NCBI GenBank assembly: GCA_035626155.1
Contig: DASPOF010000145.1
Location: 1 to 7,926 of the forward strand
Direction of reading: 5' to 3'
DNA: 7,926 nt
Source of the DNA: DASPOF01 sp035626155
Lineage (GTDB): Bacteria > Desulfobacterota > Binatia > Binatales > Binataceae
Position 1 is the stretch's first letter, and each line of letters opens with the position of its first letter. The notes under the pieces were generated by a model. The model made no database searches. It saw nothing but the letters and a program-made list of their open reading frames with translations, and was not told where the DNA came from. Below are positions 1 through 5,144 of this stretch, piece after piece. Both the position numbers and the translations under genes were made by a program.

Positions 1-324
1 GGGCATGTCGAGGTCCTGCATCTCGCTGCCGCTGCCACCGCCGCCGCCCGCCTCCAGGTTCACCATGATCAGTTCGCGGCCGCGCTGCTCGTGCACCGTG
101 ATGATCAGGAACAGGAGGGCGATAACGTGAATCGCCACCGAGAGAGGAAAAGGACCGATCATCAACCGCAACGCATCGCGCATCGCCTGGTAGCGGTCAA
201 CGTCGGCTTCATCGACATCACGCTTCTGCTCGGCCTCGAGCTCCTTCTTCGACATGAGCCGGTAGAGGAAGAACGTGACGACGAATATTGAGATGAGAAA
301 CGCGGCAATAATTATTGCGATCAT
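1..324 (-). CDS. TonB-like energy transducer, N-terminal part (3' end outside window)
   Basis: Reading leftward from ATG at 324, 108 codons stay open to the window edge, so the gene is truncated at its 3' end. Residues 1-21 form a hydrophobic helix. Residues 22-57 are highly charged (RLMSKKELEAEQKRD and on), and residues 59-77 form a second helix. That helix contains PLSVAIHV (S62, H66), matching the SVCIH of E. coli TonB, whose Ser16 and His20 couple TonB to ExbB/ExbD. Residues 93-100 are a Gly/Ser linker (GGGGGSGS), as expected before a periplasmic spacer. The position directly after exbB-exbD-exbD supports a TonB role. Oddly, TonB normally has one N-terminal helix; here there are two, predicting N-out, a charged cytoplasmic loop, then a periplasmic C-terminus. 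The start is chosen for GAGGAG 11 bases upstream and an in-frame stop at 357-355. M48 would give a conventional one-helix TonB but has no good ribosome site. The C-terminal TonB domain is not visible, so the family call is inference. Confidence 0.7.
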   Translation of the reverse strand, partial: MIAIIIAAFLISIFVVTFFLYRLMSKKELEAEQKRDVDEADVDRYQAMRDALRLMIGPFPLSVAIHVIALLFLIITVHEQRGRELIMVNLEAGGGGGSGSEMQDLDMP

Positions 325-446
325 AAAACGATCTGCTCCTCGCCTGTTCCGCCCTCAAGCGCGGACAGAGGCTGAGGTCCGCCTTTTATTGGTTTCAGGC
401 ACGTCTTTCTGTCGTGAAGGAAGCGTGAACGCTGCACCTTCTGCGA
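325..446. other. 122-base spacer inside the exbBD operon
   Basis: This gap separates the second exbD from the TonB-like gene and is longer than the other gaps in the operon. I see no terminator-like hairpin with a T-tract in it on the minus strand. The GAGGAG ribosome site of the downstream gene lies near 336-341. A 31-codon open frame (450-355) overlaps the exbD stop codon as ATGA, but it has no recognisable content and its Shine-Dalgarno is directly abutting the ATG, so I do not call it a gene. Confidence 0.5.
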
Positions 447-905
447 TCATCCTCCGCTTGGAGCGCCGCCCGCCGCGGGGGCTCCGCCCGGAGCACCACC
501 CTGCGCGGCCACCGCGATCGCGATTGCCTCGGCGCCCGCGGTCTTGGCGATGTCCAGGATGCGAACCATATCTCCTAATATAACCTTTGGATCACCTTGA
601 AACACTACGATCTTGTCCGGGGACTGGCTGAGCGCGGTTTGAAGCGTCGGCAATAGCTCCGGCTCCGTCACGCTCTTGTCGCCGACGAAGATCTGATGTT
701 CCGAAGTGTAAGTGACGGTTACGCCCTTGGGCTTGTCGGTTGACTGGGCCGCCTCGGCCTTGGGGAGATCGACGTGTGCCGCCGACTCGATGGTTACCGC
801 GGTCGTCACCATGAAGATGATCAGAAGGACCAGGAAGATATCGGTCAGCGGAGTGATGTTGATGTCCGCGAACAATCCGCCTTGCTGTGGAGATGTAAAT
901 GCCAT
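447..905 (-). CDS. exbD: ExbD/TolR-type biopolymer transport protein (second copy)
   Basis: A 152-residue protein of normal ExbD/TolR length, expected in the inner membrane with ExbB, where it helps convert proton-motive force into movement of a TonB-type partner. Residues 1-21 are a short cytoplasmic tail. Residues 17-39 form the single membrane helix, beginning INITPLTDIFLVLLIIFM; D22 matches the essential ExbD membrane aspartate (Asp25 in E. coli). Residues 45-135 are the periplasmic domain, including KIVVFQGDPKVILGDMV. The end is a Gly/Ala/Pro-rich tail (GGAPGGAPAAGGAPSGG) absent from its neighbour. The ATG at 905 follows AAAGGT about 8 bases upstream. It lies 57 bases after the first exbD and is a clear paralogue of it: the membrane part is almost identical, the periplasmic part diverged. 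ExbD and TolR cannot be separated from the sequence alone; the adjacent TonB-like gene favours ExbD. Confidence 0.92.
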   Translation of the reverse strand: MAFTSPQQGGLFADINITPLTDIFLVLLIIFMVTTAVTIESAAHVDLPKAEAAQSTDKPKGVTVTYTSEHQIFVGDKSVTEPELLPTLQTALSQSPDKIVVFQGDPKVILGDMVRILDIAKTAGAEAIAIAVAAQGGAPGGAPAAGGAPSGG

Positions 906-962
906 CAGCGATTACCTTTGGGAGCCATTGCGCTGGGTGCGCAGGGAAGCTCAACCGGTTGC

Positions 963-1403
963 TTAACCACCCGAGCTTGCATTTGCAAGTTGTCCCTGCG
1001 TGACGCGCTTCGCCCCGATTGCTATCTGCGTCGCACCCGCCTGTTTGGCGATATTAAGAATTCTAACCATGTCCCCAAGGACGACCTTGCGATCGCCCTG
1101 GAACACCACGATCTTCGAATCGATCCGCCCAAGCGCCTCGCGCAGGCTCGGCAGCAGCTCGCGCTCGGGGACGTCGCGCGAGTTCACGAACAGCTCGTGC
1201 TGCGCGGTGTAAGTGACGATGACCCCCTTGTTCTCGGGCGAGGTGTTGGTCGCTCCCGGAAGATCCACGTGCGCCGCAGACTCGACCGTGACCGCGGTGG
1301 TCACCATAAAAATGATCAACAGCACCAGGAAGATATCGGTCAGCGGGGTGATGTTGATGTCGGCGAAGAGTCCGCCGCCCGCACTGGGACTACTAATGGC
1401 CAT
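963..1403 (-). CDS. exbD: ExbD/TolR-type biopolymer transport protein (first copy)
   Basis: A 146-residue ExbD/TolR protein, an inner-membrane partner of the ExbB channel. A 15-residue cytoplasmic tail leads into one membrane helix (about 18-40) starting INITPLTDIFLVLLIIFM, with D23 at the position of the proton-path aspartate of ExbD. The remainder is the periplasmic domain, with IVVFQGDRKVVLGDMVRIL matching the second copy downstream. The ATG at 1403 lies inside the last codons of exbB (11-base overlap), preceded by AAGGAAGG, so translation is probably coupled to exbB. The stop TAA is at 965-963. Two tandem exbD genes after exbB are known in several Gram-negative groups and may give a mixed ExbD dimer; that is inference here. 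Confidence 0.93.
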   Translation of the reverse strand: MAISSPSAGGGLFADINITPLTDIFLVLLIIFMVTTAVTVESAAHVDLPGATNTSPENKGVIVTYTAQHELFVNSRDVPERELLPSLREALGRIDSKIVVFQGDRKVVLGDMVRILNIAKQAGATQIAIGAKRVTQGQLANASSGG

Positions 1404-2034
1404 GCGCCTGCCTTCCTTGGAGCGCCGCGTCGATCAGGCGCTCGCCGTTGATTCGAAGAATCGCGTTGATGTTATCGACCTTGACGTTGAAGTAGTTGTT
1501 GAAAATAACCGCGACGATCGCGACCGCCAGGCCGAGCGCCGTGGAAATCAGCGCTTCCGAGATGCCGGCTGCGACGACCGAGAAACCGCCGGTGCCCATA
1601 ATCGCCATCGACTGGAACGCGACCAGGATGCCGACCACCGTGCCGAACAGCCCGATGAACGGTGCTGAAGCGCCCGCCGTCGCGAGCACCCAGGTGTAGC
1701 GCTTGAATTCGATCGCTTCCTGGAACCGCCGATCCTCATCCAGCGAGATCAGGAAATCGCGGTCCGCGGTCTGCGCCGCCGAGACCAGGGCGTGGTACAC
1801 ACGCTCGGTAGCGTTGGCGCGCGCCTGCGTCGCCTGAAGCGCCGCGTTGAAATTGCCCTGTCGAAGCTGTGGTACCAGAGTGTCCGCGATCCGGGTCGCC
1901 TTTCCCATTATACCCCTAAGCGCCCAGAAGCGCTCGAAGATGATAGCCAGGCACACTACCGAGATGAACAGCAGCGGCCAGGTCGCATAGTAGCCCTGGT
2001 TTATCATCGCCATAATGCCAAACTGATTTTGCAT
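1393..2034 (-). CDS. exbB: ExbB/TolQ/MotA-family proton channel protein
   Basis: A 213-residue protein, close to the usual ExbB/TolQ length. It forms the multimeric inner-membrane channel that works with ExbD to power a TonB-type protein. Three helices are visible: about 16-36 (ATWPLLFISVVCLAIIFERF), 114-140 and 151-180. The second has the family signature APFIGLFGTVVGI (125-136); the third has GISEALISTALGLAVAI (157-173), with E160 and T165 at the conserved ExbB Glu and Thr and T132 in the GTV motif. Residues 41-112 are the cytoplasmic domain. A longer frame begins at 2097, but I place the start at 2034 because GAGGAGA lies 4 bases upstream of this ATG, because the alternative start overlaps the -10 box, and because MQNQFGIM resembles ExbB N-termini. 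First gene of the minus-strand operon; TolQ is the alternative name. Confidence 0.94.
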   Translation of the reverse strand: MQNQFGIMAMINQGYYATWPLLFISVVCLAIIFERFWALRGIMGKATRIADTLVPQLRQGNFNAALQATQARANATERVYHALVSAAQTADRDFLISLDEDRRFQEAIEFKRYTWVLATAGASAPFIGLFGTVVGILVAFQSMAIMGTGGFSVVAAGISEALISTALGLAVAIVAVIFNNYFNVKVDNINAILRINGERLIDAALQGRQAHGH

Positions 2035-2038
2035 CGCG

Positions 2039-2045
2039 TCTCCTC
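2039..2045 (-). promoter_or_regulatory. Ribosome binding site deciding the exbB start
   Basis: The minus strand reads GGAGAGGAGACGCGATG, placing GAGGAGA 4 bases before the ATG at 2034. This strong site fixes the exbB start 21 codons inside the longest possible frame. Confidence 0.75.
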
Positions 2046-2095
2046 TCCGATGTGACTGAATTTTGAGCGGTATAGACCAGGGCCCGCTCGCACCC

Positions 2096-2101
2096 ATTAT
2101 A
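2096..2101 (-). promoter_or_regulatory. Consensus -10 box of the exbB operon
   Basis: The minus strand reads TATAAT exactly at 2101-2096, about 60 bases before the exbB ATG, which would give a leader of roughly 55 bases. The -35 region at the usual spacing (about 2119-2124, CCGCAG) does not match TTGACA, so the promoter would be weak or activator-dependent. A perfect -10 in GC-rich sequence at the right place is suggestive but unproven. Confidence 0.45.
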
Positions 2102-2203
2102 ACTCTGTCTAGGTTCCTCTGCGGTTCTCCCCTGAACCGGCCGCGCTCTGCCCCCGGTCGGCGACTTGAGAGTTCGCGCGCCGGTAAAAACCCCGCGGTT
2201 CTT

Positions 2204-2241
2204 TCGGCCTGAGCGGCAACTTTGAATGCAACAAAGGCCGA
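2204..2241. other. Hairpin-forming segment in the divergent region
   Basis: TCGGCCT at 2204-2210 pairs with AGGCCGA at 2235-2241. Within the loop, CTTTG at 2220-2224 pairs with CAAAG at 2232-2236 over a 7-base loop, so two competing folds share bases 2235-2236. No T-tract follows on either strand, so it does not look like a simple terminator. It lies more than 100 bases upstream of the proposed exbB -10 box and could be a protein site, a leader structure of an unseen transcript, or chance. Confidence 0.3.
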
Positions 2242-2451
2242 AGTTTGTCAAGAGGGGCCATCGCAACATCCGTGTTATCGCGGTTTTGAGTCCAGATTGC
2301 GCCCGCGCGCGATCGAGCCGGCGAGCGATCGCCTGCCCGGTTCACCGCCGCGGGTCGCAAATTGCAACTCTGTGATTGCACTTCAGTGGAGATGGTTCGC
2401 ATCGGCGGCAGCAACCTTGGCCATGCGCATCGGCTATTGCCCACCGTTACC

Positions 2452-2480
2452 TTGACTTCTCGCGCCTTGCTGTCTATCCA
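2452..2480 (+). promoter_or_regulatory. Possible promoter of the lipoprotein operon
   Basis: TTGACT at 2452-2457 (5 of 6 to the -35 consensus) is followed after 17 bases by TATCCA at 2475-2480 (a weak -10 match). The -10 lies within a direct repeat GTCTATC (2472-2478 and 2481-2487, 9 bases apart). This would give a leader of about 75 bases before the start at 2563. Confidence 0.3.
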
Positions 2481-2562
2481 GTCTATCGAAAGGTTAGTCG
2501 CAAGCCGGTCTCTCAACTTGCGCCGGCCGGTTTCGACGGCCTTCCTCTCGCTGATAATAATT

Positions 2563-3144
2563 ATGACGATGAAATTCGCACGGCGCTTCAATTGCATTCT
2601 CGTGACCGCGGCGGCGGGCGTGCTCGTTGCCGCGGCGGGATGCAAGGCGCCGCCAGCCGCGCCCGTCCAGCAGACTGCGGCTGCCGCCCCGGCGCGGCCC
2701 GCGAATCCCGATGAACCCTCGAACGCGCTTCCGCCCGACATCCTGGCGGGCTTGCCGATCTATCCTGGCGCCGAGATCACGCACGTCCGAAAACCGAAAG
2801 GTGAAATGCGGGAAATTCTGTTCGCGGTTACAGCGCCGCTTAAAGATCTCATCGGCTATTATAAGGAACAGCTCAAGAACAACGGCTTTCGCGTGAGCTC
2901 ATCGCTGGTTCTGTCAGCGCGCAACACCTGGTCGTGCGACTTCGCCAGGGACGGCCGCCTTGCGACTCTGATGATGTATCCGAGCGACGCTGGCCAGGGG
3001 AAAATGACAATCGATTTGCTCTATGCGATGCCGGCGAAGGTCGACCCTACCTGGGCCGAGCGCCAGGAAATTTTCGACGTAGTCGGGCCGGGCGAGGTCG
3101 CCCGGCAGGACCTGAAGTCAAACGCTAAGACGGAGAGGAACTAG
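2563..3144 (+). CDS. Predicted lipoprotein of unknown function
   Basis: A 193-residue protein from ATG at 2563. Residues 1-26 look like a lipoprotein signal: positive start (MTMKFARR), hydrophobic core, then VAAAGC with C27 as the likely lipidated cysteine. Residues 28-55 are an Ala/Pro-rich linker. Residues 60-160 form a compact domain, LPIYPGAEI near 64-72, then LIGYYKEQLKNNGFRV (96-111), a YPGA...YYKEQL...G layout seen in uncharacterised small envelope proteins. I do not recognise a named family. The frame is open upstream to 2362, but the signal peptide argues for 2563, or ATG at 2569. No clear Shine-Dalgarno precedes either, and the start sits in the AT-rich run GATAATAATTATGACGATG. The stop codon is 3 bases before the SDR start, so the two are probably co-transcribed. 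Export and lipidation are inferred; the role is unknown. Confidence 0.8.
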   Translation: MTMKFARRFNCILVTAAAGVLVAAAGCKAPPAAPVQQTAAAAPARPANPDEPSNALPPDILAGLPIYPGAEITHVRKPKGEMREILFAVTAPLKDLIGYYKEQLKNNGFRVSSSLVLSARNTWSCDFARDGRLATLMMYPSDAGQGKMTIDLLYAMPAKVDPTWAERQEIFDVVGPGEVARQDLKSNAKTERN

Positions 3145-3147
3145 ATC

Positions 3148-4083
3148 ATGGCACTACTGGATGGAAGAGTTGCGGTAATCACGGGAGCCGGCCGCGGCAT
3201 CGGCCGCGAAGAGGCGCTCCTAATGGCGAAGCTCGGCTGCAAAGTCGTCGTCAACGACCTCGGCGGCCATTTCGATGGCACCGGCCAGTCGCGCTCCCCG
3301 GCCGAGGATGTCGTCAAGGAAATCCGCGCGGCGGGCGGCGAGGCGGTCGCCAACTTCGAAAGCGTGACGGACTTCAAGTCCGCCAAGCGAATCATCGATT
3401 GCGCGATCGACAACTTCGGCAAGCTCAGCGTCGTCGTGAACAACGCCGGCATCCTTCGCGACCGCATGATCTTCAACATGAGCGAGGAGGACTTCGATGC
3501 GGTCGTCGCGGTTCACCTCAAGGGCACCTTCAACCTCGCCCGTCATGTGACCTCCTATTGGCGCGAGCAGCACAAGGCCGGGAACGTGCTGGGCGGCCGC
3601 CTCATCAACACCAGTTCCGATTCGGGACTGCTCGGCAACGCCGGCCAGGGCAACTACGGCGCGGCCAAGGCCGCGGTCGCCGCGATGGCGATAATCATCG
3701 ACCGCGAGATGAGCCGCTATGGCGTCACCGCCAACGCGATTGCGCCGGTCGCCCGCACCCGTCTCACCGTCGATGCGACGCCGCAGACCGCCGCCGGAAT
3801 GGCCAAGCCCAAGGAAGGCGAGTGGGACGCGTACACTCCCGCTCACGTGGCGCCGCTGGTCGCGTGGCTGGCAAGCGATGACGCCAAGGACGTCCACGGC
3901 GAGGTGTTCCGCGTCGGACTGGGCAGCGTGTGGGTGATGGCCGGATGGCATTCGGTCGCGCGGGTCACCAAGCGCGGCTCGATGTGGGAGGCGGCCGAAC
4001 TGGGCGCCAAGCTAAAGGAAGAACTCGCCAAGGCCCCCAGCAGGAAGGAGACCATGGGCGAGGCGATGGGCCAGGCCCGCTGA
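3148..4083 (+). CDS. SDR oxidoreductase, MFE-2 (3R)-hydroxyacyl-CoA dehydrogenase type
   Basis: A 311-residue short-chain dehydrogenase. The Rossmann motif TGAGRGIG is at 12-19, the acidic residue after strand 2 is D37 in VVVNDLGG (favouring NAD over NADP), NNAG is at 98-101, and the catalytic set is S157, Y170 and K174 (YGAAK). VVVNDLGG, NNAGILRDR and the C-terminal TPAHVAPLVAWLAS resemble the dehydrogenase domain of eukaryotic multifunctional enzyme type 2 (HSD17B4), which oxidises (3R)-hydroxyacyl-CoA to 3-ketoacyl-CoA. Here the domain stands alone, without hydratase or SCP2 domains, and carries a tail of about 50 residues after the core (SVWVMAGWHSVARVTKRG to the end) rich in Lys and Glu. 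GAGAGGA lies about 9 bases before the ATG. The substrate is inferred: a hydroxyacyl-CoA or related acyl substrate. Closely following the lipoprotein gives no clear functional link. Confidence 0.88.
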   Translation: MALLDGRVAVITGAGRGIGREEALLMAKLGCKVVVNDLGGHFDGTGQSRSPAEDVVKEIRAAGGEAVANFESVTDFKSAKRIIDCAIDNFGKLSVVVNNAGILRDRMIFNMSEEDFDAVVAVHLKGTFNLARHVTSYWREQHKAGNVLGGRLINTSSDSGLLGNAGQGNYGAAKAAVAAMAIIIDREMSRYGVTANAIAPVARTRLTVDATPQTAAGMAKPKEGEWDAYTPAHVAPLVAWLASDDAKDVHGEVFRVGLGSVWVMAGWHSVARVTKRGSMWEAAELGAKLKEELAKAPSRKETMGEAMGQAR

Positions 4084-4087
4084 AAAC

Positions 4088-4609
4088 GTGTCTGCAACCA
4101 GGAAGGTGAAAAGCGCGGCTCGCAAAGAGCCGCGCTTTCGTTCCATCTTATTCATCTGCGCGGCGAACACCGCGCGGAGCGTGATGGCGGAGCATATCCT
4201 GCGCCGCGAGCTTCACCGCCGCGGCATCGCCCGCGCCGTGCGAGTCGCCTCCGCCGGCATCGCGCCCTACGCGCGCGATGGCGCCCTCGTCTCGCTCGAC
4301 ACGCGCCTGGTGTTGCGCGACGACGGGATCCATCTCGATGAGTTCGCGACCTCGACCGACCTAAAGCGCCATCCGGAACTGCTCGATGAGGCCGATCTCG
4401 TAATCGCGATGACCGGGCAGCAGGCGCGCGATCTGTTGGAGCGGTTCCCCACGGCATCCGCGCGTCCGGTGCACACGCTGCGATCGTTCGCCGGCGAGAT
4501 TGGCGACATCGAGGATCCCGTCGAGAAGGGCGATTCGGTGTTTTCCGCGTGCCGCGATGAGATCAAGCGGCTGATTCCTATCATCGCCGGCCGCCTGTTC
4601 CAGGACTGA
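4088..4609 (+). CDS. Low-molecular-weight phosphatase, arginine-phosphatase (YwlE) type
   Basis: A 173-residue cytoplasmic phosphatase. The CX5R loop is C24-A-A-N-T-A-R30 followed by S31, giving the nucleophilic Cys and phosphate-binding Arg. SAG at 55-57 and the late acid loop DIEDP (D143) complete the active site of the LMW-PTP family. T28, four residues after the Cys, is the position where Bacillus YwlE has Thr11 and tyrosine phosphatases usually have Ile; Thr there favours phospho-arginine, so arginine phosphatase is the better guess, with tyrosine phosphatase or arsenate-reductase-like activity as alternatives. The start is GTG at 4088, 4 bases after the SDR stop, without a clear Shine-Dalgarno; GTG at 4106 is the only other candidate. 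The N-terminus is about 12 residues longer than usual because codons 8-17 cover a 12-bp hairpin. No ATG, GTG or TTG lies between the hairpin and the Cys codon (4157). Confidence 0.87.
   Translation: MSATRKVKSAARKEPRFRSILFICAANTARSVMAEHILRRELHRRGIARAVRVASAGIAPYARDGALVSLDTRLVLRDDGIHLDEFATSTDLKRHPELLDEADLVIAMTGQQARDLLERFPTASARPVHTLRSFAGEIGDIEDPVEKGDSVFSACRDEIKRLIPIIAGRLFQD
4110..4138 (+). terminator. Perfect terminator-like hairpin at the 5' end of the phosphatase gene
   Basis: AAAGCGCGGCTC (4110-4121) is perfectly complementary to GAGCCGCGCTTT (4127-4138) around the 5-base loop GCAAA, a 12-bp GC-rich stem. It ends in TTT followed by a moderately T-rich stretch (CGTTCCATCTTATTC). It lies 27 bases after the SDR stop codon, where an intrinsic terminator would be expected, yet it is inside the phosphatase frame. 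It may partly terminate the SDR transcript, act as an attenuator opened by translation, or be an inert structure. Confidence 0.45.
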
Positions 4610-4615
4610 CGCGCG

Positions 4616-5044
4616 ATGAAGTTTGAGAATCCGTCCGACGCGGCGATACGCGAGATCCTCTCCCGTCCCGCGACGGTCGCCGTGGTCGGATGCTCCGACA
4701 ACCCGGCGCGCGACAGCCTGCGCATCGCGATGTGGCTCCGCAGCCGCGGCTTCCGCGTGATTCCGGTCAACCCGGCAATCGCCCCCGATGCGCTCAGCGG
4801 CGCGCTCGGCGAGCGATCTTACCCCGACCTGGCTTCGATACCGGAGCCGGTCGAGATGGTCGATGTGTTCCGCAGATCGGAGTTCGTCGCCGAGATTGCG
4901 GAGCACGCGATCCGCAAGGGCGCGCGCATCCTGTGGTGCCAGCTCGGCGTGATCGACCATGAGGCGGCGCGCCGCGCGCAGGAGGCCGGGATGACGGTCG
5001 TGATGGACCGCTGCCCGGCGATCGAGTACGAGCGCCTGTTCTGA
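4616..5044 (+). CDS. CoA-binding domain protein, YccU family
   Basis: A 142-residue protein consisting of one CoA_binding_2 (YccU-like) domain, the CoA/nucleotide-binding Rossmann fold of succinyl-CoA synthetase without catalytic partner domains. Visible motifs in order: VAVVGCSDNPARDS (21-34), FRVIPVNPA (46-54), YPDLASIPEPVEMVDVFRRSE (69-89), LWCQLGV (106-112) and VVMDRCPAIEY (128-138). Length and motif order match the family closely and nothing is missing. AGGA lies about 11 bases before the ATG, and the gene starts 6 bases after the phosphatase stop, so both are likely on one transcript. The family's biological role is not settled; CoA or acyl-CoA binding is the established expectation. 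Confidence 0.9.
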   Translation: MKFENPSDAAIREILSRPATVAVVGCSDNPARDSLRIAMWLRSRGFRVIPVNPAIAPDALSGALGERSYPDLASIPEPVEMVDVFRRSEFVAEIAEHAIRKGARILWCQLGVIDHEAARRAQEAGMTVVMDRCPAIEYERLF

Positions 5045-5144
5045 CCCGGGTCGAGCGGCGCTCCAGCGCGGCGCGATCGCGTTCCACGCTTGCAGACGGG
5101 CAGATGGTTAAGTTTTTCTCTGATTTGCGAGCGCCGGGTTTATC

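Larger units (their letters stand above)
2035..2562. other. Non-coding divergent region between exbB and the lipoprotein operon
   Basis: No convincing gene lies in these 528 bases. Frames crossing it (for example 2109-2741 on the minus strand) encode biased sequence without domains and are opposed to the lipoprotein. It holds the exbB ribosome site and a minus-strand TATAAT (2101-2096), a possible plus-strand promoter (TTGACT at 2452), a hairpin-forming stretch (2204-2241) and one GCGATCGC octamer (2325-2332). I see no tRNA cloverleaf on either strand. Confidence 0.6.

Noticed and set aside
355..450. 31-codon minus-strand mini-frame overlapping the exbD stop as ATGA
   Set aside because: Its Shine-Dalgarno abuts the ATG with no spacing, the product shows no features, and it ends at the stop that bounds the TonB-like frame.
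774..1451. 225-codon plus-strand open frame
   Set aside because: Antisense to both exbD genes, which are unmistakable; the product is rich in Arg, Asp and His without any domain, a typical GC-rich shadow.
2035..2097. Extended exbB start at 2097
   Set aside because: The extra 21 residues do not resemble ExbB, the start overlaps the TATAAT box, and the ATG at 2034 has a strong ribosome site.
2229..2251. Minus-strand TTGACA (2251-2246) as an upstream exbB promoter
   Set aside because: The -35 is a perfect match, but the expected -10 (CATTCA) is poor and it would give a long leader; kept only as a note.
2109..2741. 210-codon minus-strand open frame across the divergent region
   Set aside because: Low-complexity Ala/Gly/Arg-rich product, no ribosome site seen, and opposed to the lipoprotein signal peptide.
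3220..3951. 243-codon minus-strand open frame
   Set aside because: Lies opposite the SDR, whose catalytic motifs are intact; the product has no recognisable domain.
5090..5118. TTGCAG-based promoter before the Nudix gene
   Set aside because: The -10 position reads TTTTTC and no alternative fits the spacing.
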